The notes: generated by a model not told the origin, from the letters alone. A stretch of 29,350 nt of DNA from Conidiobolus coronatus NRRL 28638 (GCA_001566745.1 KQ964425.1:247289-276638), one strand, 5' to 3'. Positions 1 through 11,422 are shown, counted from the first letter of the stretch. Translations and numbers: made by a program.

Positions 1-881
1 GGGTAAACCTAGAAACTTTTCTATTGTAAATTAATTATCAACTTATTTTTAAATTGAGATAATTTTGCTCAAAAAAAACTAAAATATATTGATTTACAAT
101 TGATTATAAATCGAAAAATCTTCAACACTTTTACACATGTTTTTATTGGGTAATATTTTCCCCTCTCCATATTGCATATTAAGCCAAGCTAAGTTTAAGA
201 TTCTAGAAACTATTAAAAATAAACACTTTACTCCCCTTTTTTACTCCAATTTAAATCTTAATTTATGTTATCCTTACAAATTACCCAATTTGATAAAATA
301 AGGGTTGCCATTTCCTTATTTGTTGGTTAATATAGTTTCAATATTTGTTCTAAGTTTAAATTGATTATTAATCAAAATTATGGATTTAGAGAAGGCAAGA
401 TAAGCGAGATTTATTTCCAGTTATCTTTTAGGGCTTGGGTAAATGTAAGGGGCGGTAGGCTTTAGTATCGTATTGGCAATATTTGCGCGATTATTAGCCT
501 ATATTGGTCAAATTGATAATATTTATATAGAAATATTAACATATTATAATAAATTACTATTATTATTATTAATATTATCAAGTTGCTGTTTAATTAATCT
601 GCGATAATTTTTAGCAAAATTCTAGAATATTATAAAATAAATGCAAATAATTAAGTAATATGGACAATTTCCTTTATTTGAAGTGTTTCCGGTTAACTAA
701 AATAATATGTTTAGGATTTTTAATCATTGTTTTTTAAGGGAAAGGCTATTTATAATATTGTTTATATTTGATGGATAGATTTTCCTTAATTCTGAGTTAC
801 AGATTAGGAACCGATAAACTTAATAAAATCTAGTATAAATATGCGCTATCTTCATCTATCAAATACATATAAATTAAAAGT
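1..881. other. 5' intergenic region of arrestin gene a1
   Basis: No coding region is visible here. The stretch is AT-rich apart from short G/C runs. CCCCT occurs at 160-164 and 233-237, and AGGGG at 448-452; these match the core of the fungal stress-response element, but they lie 430-720 bases from the ATG. GGGTAA or its complement occurs at 1-6, 148-153, 281-286 and 437-442. Only the TATA box close to the gene (listed separately) is well supported. Confidence 0.5.
834..841 (+). promoter_or_regulatory. TATA box of a1
   Basis: TATAAATA begins 48 bases before the ATG at 882. The same box recurs at similar spacing before the other arrestin loci, which makes a chance AT match less likely. Confidence 0.6.
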
Positions 882-1922
882 ATGAAAGATTTATTGAGTT
901 TAGTGAACTGTCTTTCTTCCAACAACGGTTTAAGGGTTGACCTTCAACTCTTAACTGATGGGATATTTGTTCCTCAGTTAACTGAAGAATTTGATACTTT
1001 TTCAGTTCAAGGAAATATTTTAATACATAATAGTAGCCGCACAAAAACTATTAACAAAATCACTTTAAAGTTTAAAGGGTGCATTGATAGATTCAGATCT
1101 AGTGAAAACACGCCTCAGAAGTCCGTTATTATAGAGAATGAAATGGAGATAGTAAGCAGTAAAATTTCAATTGCTAAGGGTGGTACTGCTTTAAGCTTTG
1201 AAATGGCTCTTCCCAGAACCTTGCCCCCAAGTGTATTTTCTGAATACTTCAAATTAAATTACTGTATGAACGTTATGATAGAAACTGAAAATACCAAAAT
1301 ACCCTGTAGTTTCCCTACAAAAGTTTATAATCATCACTTAATCCCTCATCTTGACTTTAGGCTAACTAGTTATAGCGATTCTGGGTCAATAGATGATGTT
1401 ATGGAATATGCCATTGACTTCCCCAAAAGGTTCTTTTCCAAGGATGAATTAATCCCTCTAAAGGTGTTAATTCAACCTGAACACACAGTACAGCTCAATT
1501 ACATAACGGCTAAATTAATTCAAAAAGTAGCTCTAATGAATCACTCAACACAGACTCCTATAGATAAAAATCCTCACATAGTTTCCCTTAGCAAAGAAAC
1601 CCAATACTTTGTAGAAAAGAAACCCATCCACGACTTAAAATTTTACCTTCCCGTTTTCGAAAAGTCAGAAAAGTTACTTCTTCCTACATTAGATTCAAAC
1701 CATTTTGAAGTCATCCACCAATTACAAATAACGGTAAATTATACAGTAAAAGGCAAGTCTTTGGTACAGTATTTAAATATTAAAATACCTATAGCAGTTA
1801 CAACTCAACTTAGGAATAGTTTAGTTGAATTGCCAGATTATTTGGATATTAGTGAGGACACAGATGGAATGGAGGGTTGTTTGTTGAATGTGGGGGAATT
1901 ACCACCTATTTATAGTATCTAA
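882..1922 (+). CDS. Arrestin-like protein with C-terminal PPxY (a1, subfamily A)
   Basis: 346-residue single-exon gene from ATG to TAA. It looks like a fungal alpha-arrestin (ART) adaptor. The family links membrane cargo to the Rsp5/Nedd4 HECT ubiquitin ligase through PPxY-WW binding, acting on the cytosolic face of membranes. Visible in the sequence: an N lobe from about residue 20 (VPQLTEEFDTFSVQGN at 30-45, then beta-type ITLKFKGCIDR), the lobe's signature FEMALPRTLPPS at about 106-117, a C lobe from about residue 165 to 310 (FPKRFF, NYITAKLIQKV, HFEVIHQLQITVNY), LPDY at 317-320 and PPIY at 341-344. It is close to a4 and distinct from the MFKDLK group. Yeast ARTs are usually longer, so this is a minimal form. 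Cargo is unknown. It converges with a2. The family call is firm; the ligase role is inferred from the motif. Confidence 0.88.
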   Translation: MKDLLSLVNCLSSNNGLRVDLQLLTDGIFVPQLTEEFDTFSVQGNILIHNSSRTKTINKITLKFKGCIDRFRSSENTPQKSVIIENEMEIVSSKISIAKGGTALSFEMALPRTLPPSVFSEYFKLNYCMNVMIETENTKIPCSFPTKVYNHHLIPHLDFRLTSYSDSGSIDDVMEYAIDFPKRFFSKDELIPLKVLIQPEHTVQLNYITAKLIQKVALMNHSTQTPIDKNPHIVSLSKETQYFVEKKPIHDLKFYLPVFEKSEKLLLPTLDSNHFEVIHQLQITVNYTVKGKSLVQYLNIKIPIAVTTQLRNSLVELPDYLDISEDTDGMEGCLLNVGELPPIYSI

Positions 1923-2947
1923 TGAGAGATAATGATACAATATGCTTTGTAAATATAACTAACATATATATTAATAATAATAATAAACTAATAATTAATA
2001 ATTAATCGATTATAAAGTATTATTTTTAAAGCATTAAGTGATAGTTATTTGCTAAATATGTCATCACTAGAAAGATTTAAAACTTTTGTTAATTAAAATA
2101 TAATTCTAAACTATTACAATAAAACTTTAATTAGCCGAATTTAAACAGATCATTGTTAGATCTTTGAGTTGCTAAAACTCTAAACGAATAAATATAAGCT
2201 TTTATAATAGAATATTCTATGAATTAATTAGTATAAAATTTTAATGGTTATATTATGAGCTTTAAGTTTAAGATTTTATTGCTAATTTAATTAAAATGAT
2301 TTTAAATCGATGCTTGAAGCCTATAATTGAGTATTATATTATATAGGATTATAAATTATAAATTATAGCATTTATTATCTGATTTTATCATATTTTTGTT
2401 AATTTAGTGATAGCAATAATATATATCACTAAGCTTAGCACTATGATTAAATTTAGAAAGTTAAAATTTAATTCTCCAATTAAAATTTGTAGTTATAATT
2501 GAAAGAATAGAGTTATTAAAAATATTATATTACGCAAAAAACTATAATCATTATCTATTATTAATCAATTATTTATTTAAAGTTTTATGAAGAGAGTTTG
2601 AATTATTGATTTAAGTCTTATTCAAATAGCAACAAATCAGCAAAATGAGGACATGCCGTTTTCATTCATATCTTAAAATATAATACATGGGGTAATATTT
2701 AATATTATAAAGTTTATTTCCAGTTGTACATTTACTATAGAATGGTGTTAAAATTCTCCTGTAAAATTAATAAAAGTAATAGTTCCATAATAAACAACTA
2801 TTATTTGGTACTAAATGAGTAACTAAGGGCTATTATATATTTTCGGTATAATCAAATTTAGATAAAACTTGAATTATAAAATGAATTTAAAATGGAGTGT
2901 AATATTTACAGATATTACTATTATATCAGATTTGACTAATTACGCTG
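1923..2947. other. Intergenic region between convergent genes a1 and a2
   Basis: AT-rich spacer between two convergent genes. An AAT trinucleotide run lies at about 1970-1985, just after a1. I see no gene remnant, RNA gene or transposon terminus here. Confidence 0.5.
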
Positions 2948-3988
2948 TTAGTTAGAGTAGATAGGTGGTAATTCTCTCCTCCCCCACAAAAATCTGGAAT
3001 TGTTGGATAAATTACTGTACTTGGGTAGCTCAAACTTTACTGCTCTTTCATTCGACTTTCCTGCTATTCCAACTGGAACCCATAAATTACAAACCTTTGC
3101 AGAGTTGCAATAGTTTTGAATTCCCAACCTAATCAAAATTTTATGCTCTACCTCGAACCATTCCGTTTTCATTGTCTGTGCCAGCATAGATTTCACTGGA
3201 ATTGGTAAATTGAAGCCAAATTTATCAACTGAACTATCCTTTGGGGCATTTAAATTTGTATGAGCTATAGTTTGCGTATTATAAATCAAATTTTCTCCAT
3301 ATAAAGATCTTTGCAAGTTTCTTGGATGTAATTTTATAATTTGAACTAGTTCAACTTGAATAAAATTAATTATTACACCTAAGTAAAAGTTTAGGGAAAT
3401 TCTAAAATTTATAGCATCACCAGGTGAATATAAGCGAGTGGGGAATTCTACTTCCCAATCTACTAAATTAGGGAATTTACCGTTATTAATATATGAAAGT
3501 TCGCGTAGTTGACGATTTGGTAACAGATTGTTATTGTTTAGAGTTAGAGCATGCTTTTTTGTTAATTTTGAATAGTCAATGAATTCTATGTGAGCAGTAA
3601 GAGTGTACTTTAGTTTTAGTGTTTTGGAGTTTATACTGGATGGAAGGGTATTTGGGAGAGCTAATTCAAATCCGAATACTGAACAACCTACAGAAACGTC
3701 AACTGGCTCGCTTACCAACCTTAGCTGATTATCGATTATTGAAGATTTTTGATTTTCAAAGCTACCATCTTTAGTATTATGTAAATTACCGTTAAATTGA
3801 ATAGTTATACTTTTAATACGCTTTGGTGTTAGAGAATCTATTATTAAATTGCCTTGAATAGAAAACTTATCAAACTCTTCGCTTATATCTGGTACTGTAA
3901 TGGTATCACCGGATAATAATGATATTCTAGCCTTTATATCGTTATTAATAGTAATTAAATTAACTATTTGCTTTAAATCTTTAAACAT
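2948..3988 (-). CDS. Arrestin-like protein with C-terminal PPxY (a2, subfamily B)
   Basis: 346-residue single-exon gene on the minus strand; its ATG opens the subfamily signature MFKDLKQ. The N lobe has VPDISEEFDKFSIQGNLIIDS and FGFELALPNTLPSSINS, followed by FKLKYTLTA-like strands. The C lobe has DWEVEFPTRLYSPGD and WFEVEHKILIRL. The tail has LPKY at 321-324 and PPIY at 341-344. The probable role is a cytosolic adaptor that brings membrane cargo to a Nedd4/Rsp5-type ubiquitin ligase. The region linking the first C-lobe strands (around residues 215-245) is basic and lacks the acidic run found in a3, a6 and a8. It sits in the same orientation as a3, opposite to the rest of the array, which suggests an inversion or an inverted duplication of this pair. 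The ORF is intact with no visible lesions. Confidence 0.87.
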   Translation of the reverse strand: MFKDLKQIVNLITINNDIKARISLLSGDTITVPDISEEFDKFSIQGNLIIDSLTPKRIKSITIQFNGNLHNTKDGSFENQKSSIIDNQLRLVSEPVDVSVGCSVFGFELALPNTLPSSINSKTLKLKYTLTAHIEFIDYSKLTKKHALTLNNNNLLPNRQLRELSYINNGKFPNLVDWEVEFPTRLYSPGDAINFRISLNFYLGVIINFIQVELVQIIKLHPRNLQRSLYGENLIYNTQTIAHTNLNAPKDSSVDKFGFNLPIPVKSMLAQTMKTEWFEVEHKILIRLGIQNYCNSAKVCNLWVPVGIAGKSNERAVKFELPKYSNLSNNSRFLWGRRELPPIYSN

Positions 3989-4043
3989 TTTTTATATTAT
4001 AATATATTACCTTTATTATTAATCTTAATTAATAAATTCTACA

Positions 4044-4052
4044 CTATTTATA
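4044..4052 (-). promoter_or_regulatory. TATA box of a2
   Basis: CTATTTATA on the plus strand reads TATAAATAG on the gene strand. Its first T lies 64 bases from the a2 ATG. It is the same nonamer as before a4 and a6. Confidence 0.6.
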
Positions 4053-5595
4053 TTAAAATTAATTTATGCGTTTATATTAAACACATTTATTATGCGTGCT
4101 TGGCTAAAAAGTTTAGGGTTTATTATGAAATATTCATATTAATAATCTACTAAATTAGTAAATTTAAATATTATAACAAATCGTAATTACTAATAAAGAA
4201 GTAAAAGTAAAAAAGGTTTAAACTAATTAGTAAAATTATAATAGTTTTTATGAGCTTTTGTTTAAAGCTTAAGTTGACAAAAAAGTTAATAGATTAATAC
4301 GAATAATAATATGGTTTTGTTATATTAGAATGATTCAATTAGCTTAAAAGAGTATTAAAACTATAAAATGCTACTAATATTTTCTAAAATATTTACTTTT
4401 TATGAATGTATTTTATATTCACGAAGATTTTTTTAAGAAAGTAAATTCTATTAGAATTCAGTTTCAAACTTATATTCCTTGTTTACTCAAAGTATAATAT
4501 ACGATAACAAAACAAATTTATAACTTGCTTAATTAAACTTGTTTAAATTTTAAGGTAGAAAATATTAATACTTAATACTATTAATGTTTATTTTAACAAA
4601 ATCCTCAAAAAATTTTATTTTGATTTAATGGGTATAGAAATTGATTGGATTATGCATTATAAGCCTTAGAACTTATTAATTTATTAAATTTTTGTTTTCT
4701 CTCAGCTTGGAATAGCAAATTATTTATTATTTATTACTAATTTTTGAATCATATAAAAATAGAAAAAAATTGTCAAAGGCATTTTATATGCTAATATAAT
4801 CTATGTAAGCTTGCATATTTACTATTATACATAATAAAATTGCTATAACTATTAAATTATAGTAAATGGATATTATTGGATTATTCATTTCATGTATACT
4901 AAACAATGCAAGAATTGGCTTTGCATAAAAAATTCAAACTTTTTTACATCCATGCTGAATCCAGACTCTGATGGAAATTAATGGAGCCTGGATATATGGT
5001 GTATAATATAAAGTGAAATATGCTATTAATAGCTATTTTCAGTGGTTTTCCTTTTACCTAGTTTAATAAGCTCTTTTCAATCAAAGGTTAAGTAAGATTA
5101 AGGAATATACACTATATTTTACTTCCTAAAAGGGTTTTACAAGTTATATAGTAAAATTTCATAGATGAACAGGATAATCAACATCAATTATCGAAAAATT
5201 GAGATTAAAAACAGTATATTTTATTCTTATGATAGTAATATTTACAAAAATATAGGAGATGGGACAAATATCATTTAAATAGAGACCATATGATTAAAAA
5301 AATACCAATAATTTTCATTTGCTCAGCTTATACTATTTAAACGTAGCTTCAATTCCGATAATAATATAGCAAAGTTCGGGAAAAGATTTCAAATTAATAT
5401 TTTTTATAAATAGATGTTCTATTAATTATATACTAATTATAAATCACTATTAATACATAATAACCAAAAATAATTTATAAAAAGAAATTAATTAATAATA
5501 TACTATAAACGCAATTATACTATGCATATTGATTGATATAAGTAGAATGGTTCAAAGCTTCCATTTAAAATAATAATAATTAAAGTTTAGAGTTA

Positions 5596-5856
5596 TGAGT
5601 AGTTCTGGTTAACTTGATTAAATTTTGTATGAGCCCAGTTCAAAATTTTAACTGTAATATAAGTAAGTTATTAGTATTTATAGTGCTTATTTAAAAGAGA
5701 TTAGTGTATAATATCATGTTAAAACGCTGTGTTAAAAACTTTAACTAGCAAAAGATGTTGTTTAATATGTTTAATCACTTAAAAATCAAAAATATTCTCA
5801 ATTTGCCATATAAAAATTTTTGGACAAAATTTCCTCGTTTTAACCAGAATCACTCA
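5596..5856 (-). mobile_element. MITE copy A (TA-flanked, about 260 bp)
   Basis: The left end reads TGAGTAGTTCTGGTTAA and the right end TTAACCAGAATCACTCA. These are inverted repeats of each other with small differences. TA flanks both ends (5594-5595 and 5857-5858), as expected of Tc1/mariner-type integration. No ORF lies inside. It is in the reverse orientation to copies B and D: the conserved GAGGAAA/GGACAAA segment is near the right end. A non-autonomous element is the natural reading; the mobilising transposase is not in the window. Confidence 0.8.
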
Positions 5857-6125
5857 TATGAATGTAGTATGCGTATAGCAACTGCTACCTTTTGAAAACT
5901 TTTTTATCAAAAGAATAAAAGTTATTGCAAATCGAAATAATACTAACCCAAATTTTTTTACTACTAAACTAAGTAACTTGAGAGTTACATCGTTATTCTA
6001 TTTTGTTAATTGTTATTAAACCTGACAAATAATTGCAAAGCTTATAATAATTTTTGAATTCTACAAATTTTATTATTTTATTTACATATGATAATATTAT
6101 AATATACAGAGTTAATATATAGTGG

Positions 6126-7181
6126 TTAGATAGAGTAAATAGGTGGCAATTCCCTTGCTGGTAATACGGTAGAATTAACGTCAAAGTTTTCATAATTGGG
6201 TAGTAACTCGTTAAGCTCGAAATTCTTAGAATTATTAGTTATTCCTATTGGTATCAATAAATTGCAAACCTTCATTGAATTATCTTTAAGTGAAGTATAA
6301 TCCAATTGGATTTGAATTCTATGGCCAATCTCAAAGTATTGAGTTTCCATTGTTGGTACTAATGCGGGTTTGCCATTAATAGGATGTTTGCTTGAAATCG
6401 GAAGGTTAAAGTTGAGGATACTGTCCGATTGCTTGTTCGTGATGTAGTAGCTATCTTGACTGATTGCTTGAGTGGTAGGTTTTGACCCCTCTTCAGCTGA
6501 ATTATCCGAGTTACTTGAGCTTGGGTAAATTAAAGAGTTTTGAATAATTTTAGCAGCTACAGCGGATATTATAACACCTTTCTTGGGCTTTATATTAAAT
6601 ATAAAGTTTACATAATCTCCTACATTAAACAAACGTGTAGCGAATATTAATTCCCATTCTATTAAATCTTTGATCATTCCACTATTTTCGTAGTAACATT
6701 CGCGAATTCCACGATGTGGTAATAGATAGTTATTGTAAACGTTTACGGAGAGCTTTTTTGTCAGTTTTGTATCATCTTCGAATATTATGAAAGCGGTTAT
6801 GTCGTATTTTAGTTTGAACACTCTGGAGTTTACGCTTGATGGAAGGGTTCTTGGGAGGGCAAATTCAAATCCGAATACTGAGCAGCCTACAGAAATGTCA
6901 ATTGGCTCGCTTAGTAGTTCTAATTGGTTATGGATTATAGAGGATTTTTGATGTTCAAAGCTGCTTTCTTGAAGATTATCTAAGTTACCATTAAAATGGA
7001 TACTAATATTCTTAATGTGTTTTGTTATTAAGGAGTCGATTATTAAATTGCCCTGAACCGAAAACTGCTCAAACTCTTCACTCTTCTCAGGCACAACAAT
7101 ATCATCCGACAATAGCTCTATACTGGCTTTGATATCACTATGAGTCAGTGAGGTAACAAACTGTTTCAAATCTTTAAACAT
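6126..7181 (-). CDS. Arrestin-like protein with C-terminal PPxY (a3, subfamily B)
   Basis: 351-residue intact single-exon gene starting MFKDLKQF. Landmarks: VPEKSEEFEQFSVQGNLIIDS at 30-50, IHFNGNLDN at 61-69, FGFEFALPRTLPSSVNS at 103-119, FKLKYDITA at 122-130, ENSGMIKDLIEWEL at 165-178 and ATRLFNVGD at 181-189. KPKKGVIISAVAAKIIQ at 198-214 precedes a low-complexity Ser/Asn/Glu loop at about 219-236. YFEIGHRIQIQLDY is at 282-295, LPNY at 327-330 and PPIY at 346-349. By family knowledge this is an adaptor recruiting a WW-domain HECT ubiquitin ligase to membrane proteins. a3 is divergent from a4 across a 4.2-kb spacer. It is closest in sequence to a6 and psi-a7. A small overlapping ORF on the same strand at its 3' end is not a gene. 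Confidence 0.88.
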   Translation of the reverse strand: MFKDLKQFVTSLTHSDIKASIELLSDDIVVPEKSEEFEQFSVQGNLIIDSLITKHIKNISIHFNGNLDNLQESSFEHQKSSIIHNQLELLSEPIDISVGCSVFGFEFALPRTLPSSVNSRVFKLKYDITAFIIFEDDTKLTKKLSVNVYNNYLLPHRGIRECYYENSGMIKDLIEWELIFATRLFNVGDYVNFIFNIKPKKGVIISAVAAKIIQNSLIYPSSSNSDNSAEEGSKPTTQAISQDSYYITNKQSDSILNFNLPISSKHPINGKPALVPTMETQYFEIGHRIQIQLDYTSLKDNSMKVCNLLIPIGITNNSKNFELNELLPNYENFDVNSTVLPARELPPIYSI

Positions 7182-7231
7182 ATTTTATTTATAAGGAGTA
7201 TTTTTAAATTAAATTTTGGACTGCTACCCCC

Positions 7232-7239
7232 ATTTTATA
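7232..7239 (-). promoter_or_regulatory. TATA box of a3
   Basis: ATTTTATA on the plus strand reads TATAAAAT on the gene strand, followed on that strand by a GGGGG run. It lies 51-58 bases upstream of the a3 ATG. Confidence 0.55.
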
Positions 7240-9944
7240 GTAAATTAACAATCAAATTTTTTTATTATTCTGGATATATTGATTTAAAAATGTGGATAAA
7301 AAGATTTTTTGCCTTTAATTTAGAAACTTTCCCTGAATACTTTTTAATCTGGTAACTTTTATGTGAAACTATTATTTTTCTTGTGCTTAAATGATTTATT
7401 TAAATAAGATTACACAGATGATGTATAAGTATATTGTATGTAGATATTTGACTAATTAATATGTTGCTATTGTTTTTATTCACCTGGTAAAATATGATAG
7501 TTTTCAGTTTATAGCCATAACCAAAAAATAGCGCAGTTTTTAAATATAGTAAAAGGTAAACAAACAATTCTTTGTAGAATATAATAATAAAAGAACTCTC
7601 TAATAATCAGAGAAACAAGAGCTTTGCAAAATTATTTATAGCCAGCTACAGCTTATTTTTGAATAATAAACAGAAATCGACTATGATATCACCGCAATAA
7701 ATTGTGCCAAGGGGTTTTATTAATATTAAAATATCTTTGGGGTAAAAAGAATTTACTCACCAATCCCTGATAAATTACTATTAAAATTAGTATTCTAAGA
7801 AGAAAAAGGTTAAAACGAAACGTTTTGAGCAGACAGGAGTATACACTAACAAATATATATGTTAACTGGAAAAATTGGCGATATTAGGCTATTATTGTTG
7901 ATTCTTACTAATTTAACAGAAGTAGAATATAAAAAAGGGTCTAAAAACTATAACTCGCATGCTTAAGGTAATAAACCGGAGCCAAAGGCCGATTTCTATT
8001 CGGGTAATAATAATAGTTAACTAGGGTAATTTAATTAACCAAGGGGTCTAGAATGCAAGATTTATTAATTTAACTCTCTTTATTTAACAACAGTTTAACT
8101 TAAAAAATAGGGCAAATCCTTATATCCTAAAGGTCCTTTCTAATTCTTGGCCTTCAAGCCCTAACAGAAAAAATTGTGGTCATGATAACGCTATTATTAA
8201 AATAAGTTAATAAGCATAAATCGAATCCAGCTTAAAAAGTCTTCTTTTTTGTTTTCTACGCGAATTTCTTGACTGTTTTACTCCTTGGCTGAAACAAAAA
8301 TGCCAATTAAAAGTTTAAAAGGCTGTGGTTAAATAAATTAGTTTTTGTAATGAAAATACTAATCAAATAGCCATTTTGATTACTAAATAAGGCACCTACA
8401 ATTCTACAATTTCTTAATTAGGTAATATTCAAGCCTAAAGATTCCGCATTCCATTTAAAATTATTAAGGAATACTCCAGACGATGTCAGTATATTAATTA
8501 ATTTAAATGAATATAATGGGCTTTGTAAGAGTTTTAAAAGGCTTAATAAAAGGTTAATTAAATGGAATAAATTAGAATTAGACTGGATAAAGTTTTTATG
8601 CTATATTAAGTAATAGTAGCTGTATATAAGCTTCTTTAATTTTTGATTAATGCTAGCGTATGCATATCATATTATAGGATTTGGATCAAATGTTAAGCCA
8701 TCGATTTAACTGTAGTTTGGCGATATAAAAATGATATAATTGATATGGCAAGTTGATAGCGAGTAATAATATATTCTAACGTATAAAATAGCAACAAAAT
8801 TCTCAACTCGTTATTACATTCTATCCTAATTATTTACACCATTCGCCATTAATATAACAATGAAATTATATTAGTGATTATATTAAATCTTAATTCTTAT
8901 GCATTTTATTACTTAATTTGCGTATCTAACAGAAAGAGAGTTCAGATCAGACAGTAATATATCAAGGGCACGATATCTTATTACTAAATAAATCAATAGC
9001 AAATAAAATATACCTGCTTAGGTTAATAACTCTTGCTAAATAATTCCATATAAAATAACAGTCAAAATAAATAAATCACTTAACTAGATTAAATATAAAA
9101 CTCATATTAATAATATAAATCAGTTAAATTAATCACTACATACTTACTAAATGTATTTGAGTCGAGACCCTTATACAGCTTTGAATTTATCAAAATAATT
9201 TAAATTTACGATATTTAGTTTTTACATCTAGCATAAAAAATATCGCAAATTTATTAACCCTAATAAGTAGCTAGGTTTTACTTAGAAAAGTGATAGCCTG
9301 AGCATTCATGTAATATTAATTATCTTGCATATAGCATACTTTATAAGAATTTTTAAAAACTGAAATAAATTTATTAGTGAATTAGGCTAACTTAGCATAA
9401 TTTATGTAAAGCTTAGAAGTATATTTTTCTAGGCTTAAAAGACAAAATATATTTAATCTAAAATGTTTAACTTAGGGATTCAAAATTGCTTTTAGTCTTA
9501 GCATATATTATGTATCTCGAGTCTAATTAAAAAGGTTTCATGTCAATTTAGGAGCTTCAATGCTGTATATCAGTTATATTTATAAATGCTACATAAGCTC
9601 TAAGATGCTTTATTGAGCTTGCAAAATTTCTATATATTTAATAGCATAGTAGCATTATTATAACTGTTACAAAAATTTAAGTTGTCAAATTGAGGTGAAA
9701 CCAATTAGTCTGGATTCAAGGGAGTGATTCTGGATTTACTTTCCTACAGCCTGTTCACTAGGAATTTGCTAATATAATGGGTTATGTCCAGAAAATAGAT
9801 CAATTAATTATTCGGTACATCAATTTCCATTTGCTTCTAATTCAAATGAGATATTAGTCCGAAAACTGGCACTTTAATAATAAGAATTTTCAATGTTCTA
9901 ATTAACCTGTAATCCCTCATAGTTTAAGTTATACTAATATCCAT

Positions 9945-9970
9945 AATATATATATATAGATATATAAATA
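9945..9970. repeat. TA-rich simple repeat
   Basis: A short (TA)n-like run interrupted by GATA steps. It is a plain microsatellite in AT-rich DNA with no link to a gene. Confidence 0.5.
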
Positions 9971-10907
9971 TGATTTAATTATTGTATTGAGCTATATATG
10001 GTTTTATAATAACACCAAACAACAGTATAAGGTGCCAAAGCATATATTAACTCTATTACTAATATACAACACTTTTTATATTAACTAATCAATGTGGCTT
10101 AAATTAACAATAATCAACTATTGTTACCAATATATCAAAAAGCCCCTTTTATATGAGGGTAATATAATCAATACACGTGTTTAGTTCTGTGATTTTGATT
10201 ATTAATTACGTAGCAAAGTGAGATATGATGTAACAGTAAGTTATAATAGTTTATATTAACTTCTCAACACTAATAATAAACTTCTTTTTAAGCTGAAAGT
10301 TTTCTCATGGCTTAGAATGTACTCAATATTGATTGATTAATTCTTATTATTTTCGATGAAATCATCACTGGAAAGATAGATATAGTTAACTTATCTAGAT
10401 CATTTGATCATAAATACCGAAAATTAGACTTAAGCCAAGCCGATGACTCTCATTTGTTATTATTATTTTTAAGTAAATAATATAAAGTAATAAATCAAAA
10501 TATTTTCCATATATATATAATTATTCGCTATTTTAGAACCAATTTTGATTTAAAAAAGCGCAATTTATTCTAAAGTTCTTTTTTTGTCTAGTTAGGCCTT
10601 TTTGTGTTTCAAATTACATAATCAATCTAAATTATTCACAAGAATTAATTTCAATTAAAATCGGGTAAAAGTTAATCCAAAATTAAAATAAATGAATTTG
10701 AATTTGCTTTGTTTACTGATAAATAAAATGCCAATGCGATATTATTAATCAAAAAACTAATAGAAGGGATAAGGAAAATCTATACAGTTTCAATATAAGG
10801 TAATATCGTTATCTGTTACTCTTTAGAATAATAAACTGATAAAAGGAAAATTAGTTAGATCATTAGTAAGTATACGCTAATTTTTCCAAATTTCGCGTAT
10901 TGTTGAT

Positions 10908-11025
10908 CTAAATTAAATTGGCTTATGGTAAAAATATCAACCATTTTACCTCTATCCTTAATTTAGTATAAATTAACTAAAAATTTACTATTCAAAATTT
11001 AGTAGTACTTTATTAATCAATAAAA
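10908..11025 (+). repeat. Left copy of a gap-flanking duplication
   Basis: The sequence from CTAAATTAAATTGGCTTA to the gap edge is repeated almost exactly after the gap (11114-11227). The two copies differ mainly by small insertions and deletions. They are more likely overlapping contig ends or two haplotypes of one locus than a true tandem repeat. Confidence 0.75.
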
Positions 11026-11113
11026 NNNNNNNNNNNNNNNNNNNNNNNNNNNNNNNNNNNNNNNNNNNNNNNNNNNNNNNNNNNNNNNNNNNNNNNNNNN
11101 NNNNNNNNNNNNN
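11026..11113. other. Assembly gap (run of N)
   Basis: 88 unknown bases. The two sides carry the same roughly 115-base sequence, so the true distance may be zero or negative (an unmerged overlap), or the locus may contain a real tandem repeat. Confidence 0.95.
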
Positions 11114-11227
11114 CTAAATTAAATTGGCTTATAGGTAAAAATATCAACCATTTTACCTCTATCCTTAATTTAGTATAAATTAACTAAAAATTTCATTCAA
11201 AATTTGAGTACTTTATAATCAATAAAA
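11114..11227 (+). repeat. Right copy of a gap-flanking duplication
   Basis: It matches 10908-11025 from CTAAATTAAATTGG to CAATAAAA, with indels such as an extra G in the CTTATAGG stretch and a shorter TTTCATTC stretch. The differences are mostly length changes, as expected from sequencing or haplotype variation. Confidence 0.75.
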
Positions 11228-11347
11228 TTTTTTTCAAAGTGGGTAAATTCGGTATTAATAGAATTTCATAAAGTTTCTTGGAAACCGATTTGTAATTGGT
11301 AAAACTTAAATTACGGGTAAAAAATTAATAATTAAAAAATCATAGAG

Positions 11348-11356
11348 TATAAATAG
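11348..11356 (+). promoter_or_regulatory. TATA box of a4
   Basis: TATAAATAG begins 75 bases before the a4 ATG at 11423. Two GGGTAA motifs lie just upstream at 11241-11246 and 11315-11320. Confidence 0.6.
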
Positions 11357-11422
11357 AAGCTAATTCAGGTAATAATCATAAATTGAATTTTATAATAGTA
11401 GTTAATATATTAAATAATAATA

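Larger units (their letters stand above)
3989..6125. other. Intergenic region between a2 and a3
   Basis: About 2.1 kb of AT-rich DNA between two minus-strand genes: the promoter of a2 on the left and the 3' flank of a3 on the right. The only recognisable content is the a2 TATA box and a 261-base MITE (5596-5856). No decayed arrestin copy is seen on either strand. Confidence 0.5.
7182..11422. other. Long divergent spacer between a3 and a4
   Basis: About 4.2 kb between divergently transcribed a3 and a4, the longest gene-free stretch in the window. It holds both promoters, an assembly gap, a near-identical sequence on each side of the gap, and TA-rich simple sequence at about 9945-9970 and 10500-10512. 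The part around 7960-8160 is less AT-rich than its surroundings but has no convincing ORF or match to the local gene families. CGGGTAA-type motifs occur at about 8000, 10662-10668 and 11314-11320. I see no transposon ends that meet the pattern of the MITE family. Confidence 0.5.

Noticed and set aside
447-458. Stress-response elements (AGGGG/CCCCT) controlling a1
   Set aside because: Only three short matches, distant from the gene; too weak to list as sites.
5993-6193. Small ORF at the 3' end of a3
   Set aside because: It overlaps the a3 coding end out of frame and is made mostly of spacer-type Leu/Ile/Tyr-rich translation.
8215-8240. tRNA-like T-arm (AATCGAATCC)
   Set aside because: No matching acceptor stem, anticodon arm or D-arm could be found around it. 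No other tRNA signature was seen in the window.
9719-9980. Another MITE beginning at GAGTGATTCTGG near 9721
   Set aside because: Only 12 bases match, TA does not flank the site and no partner end occurs about 260 bases on.
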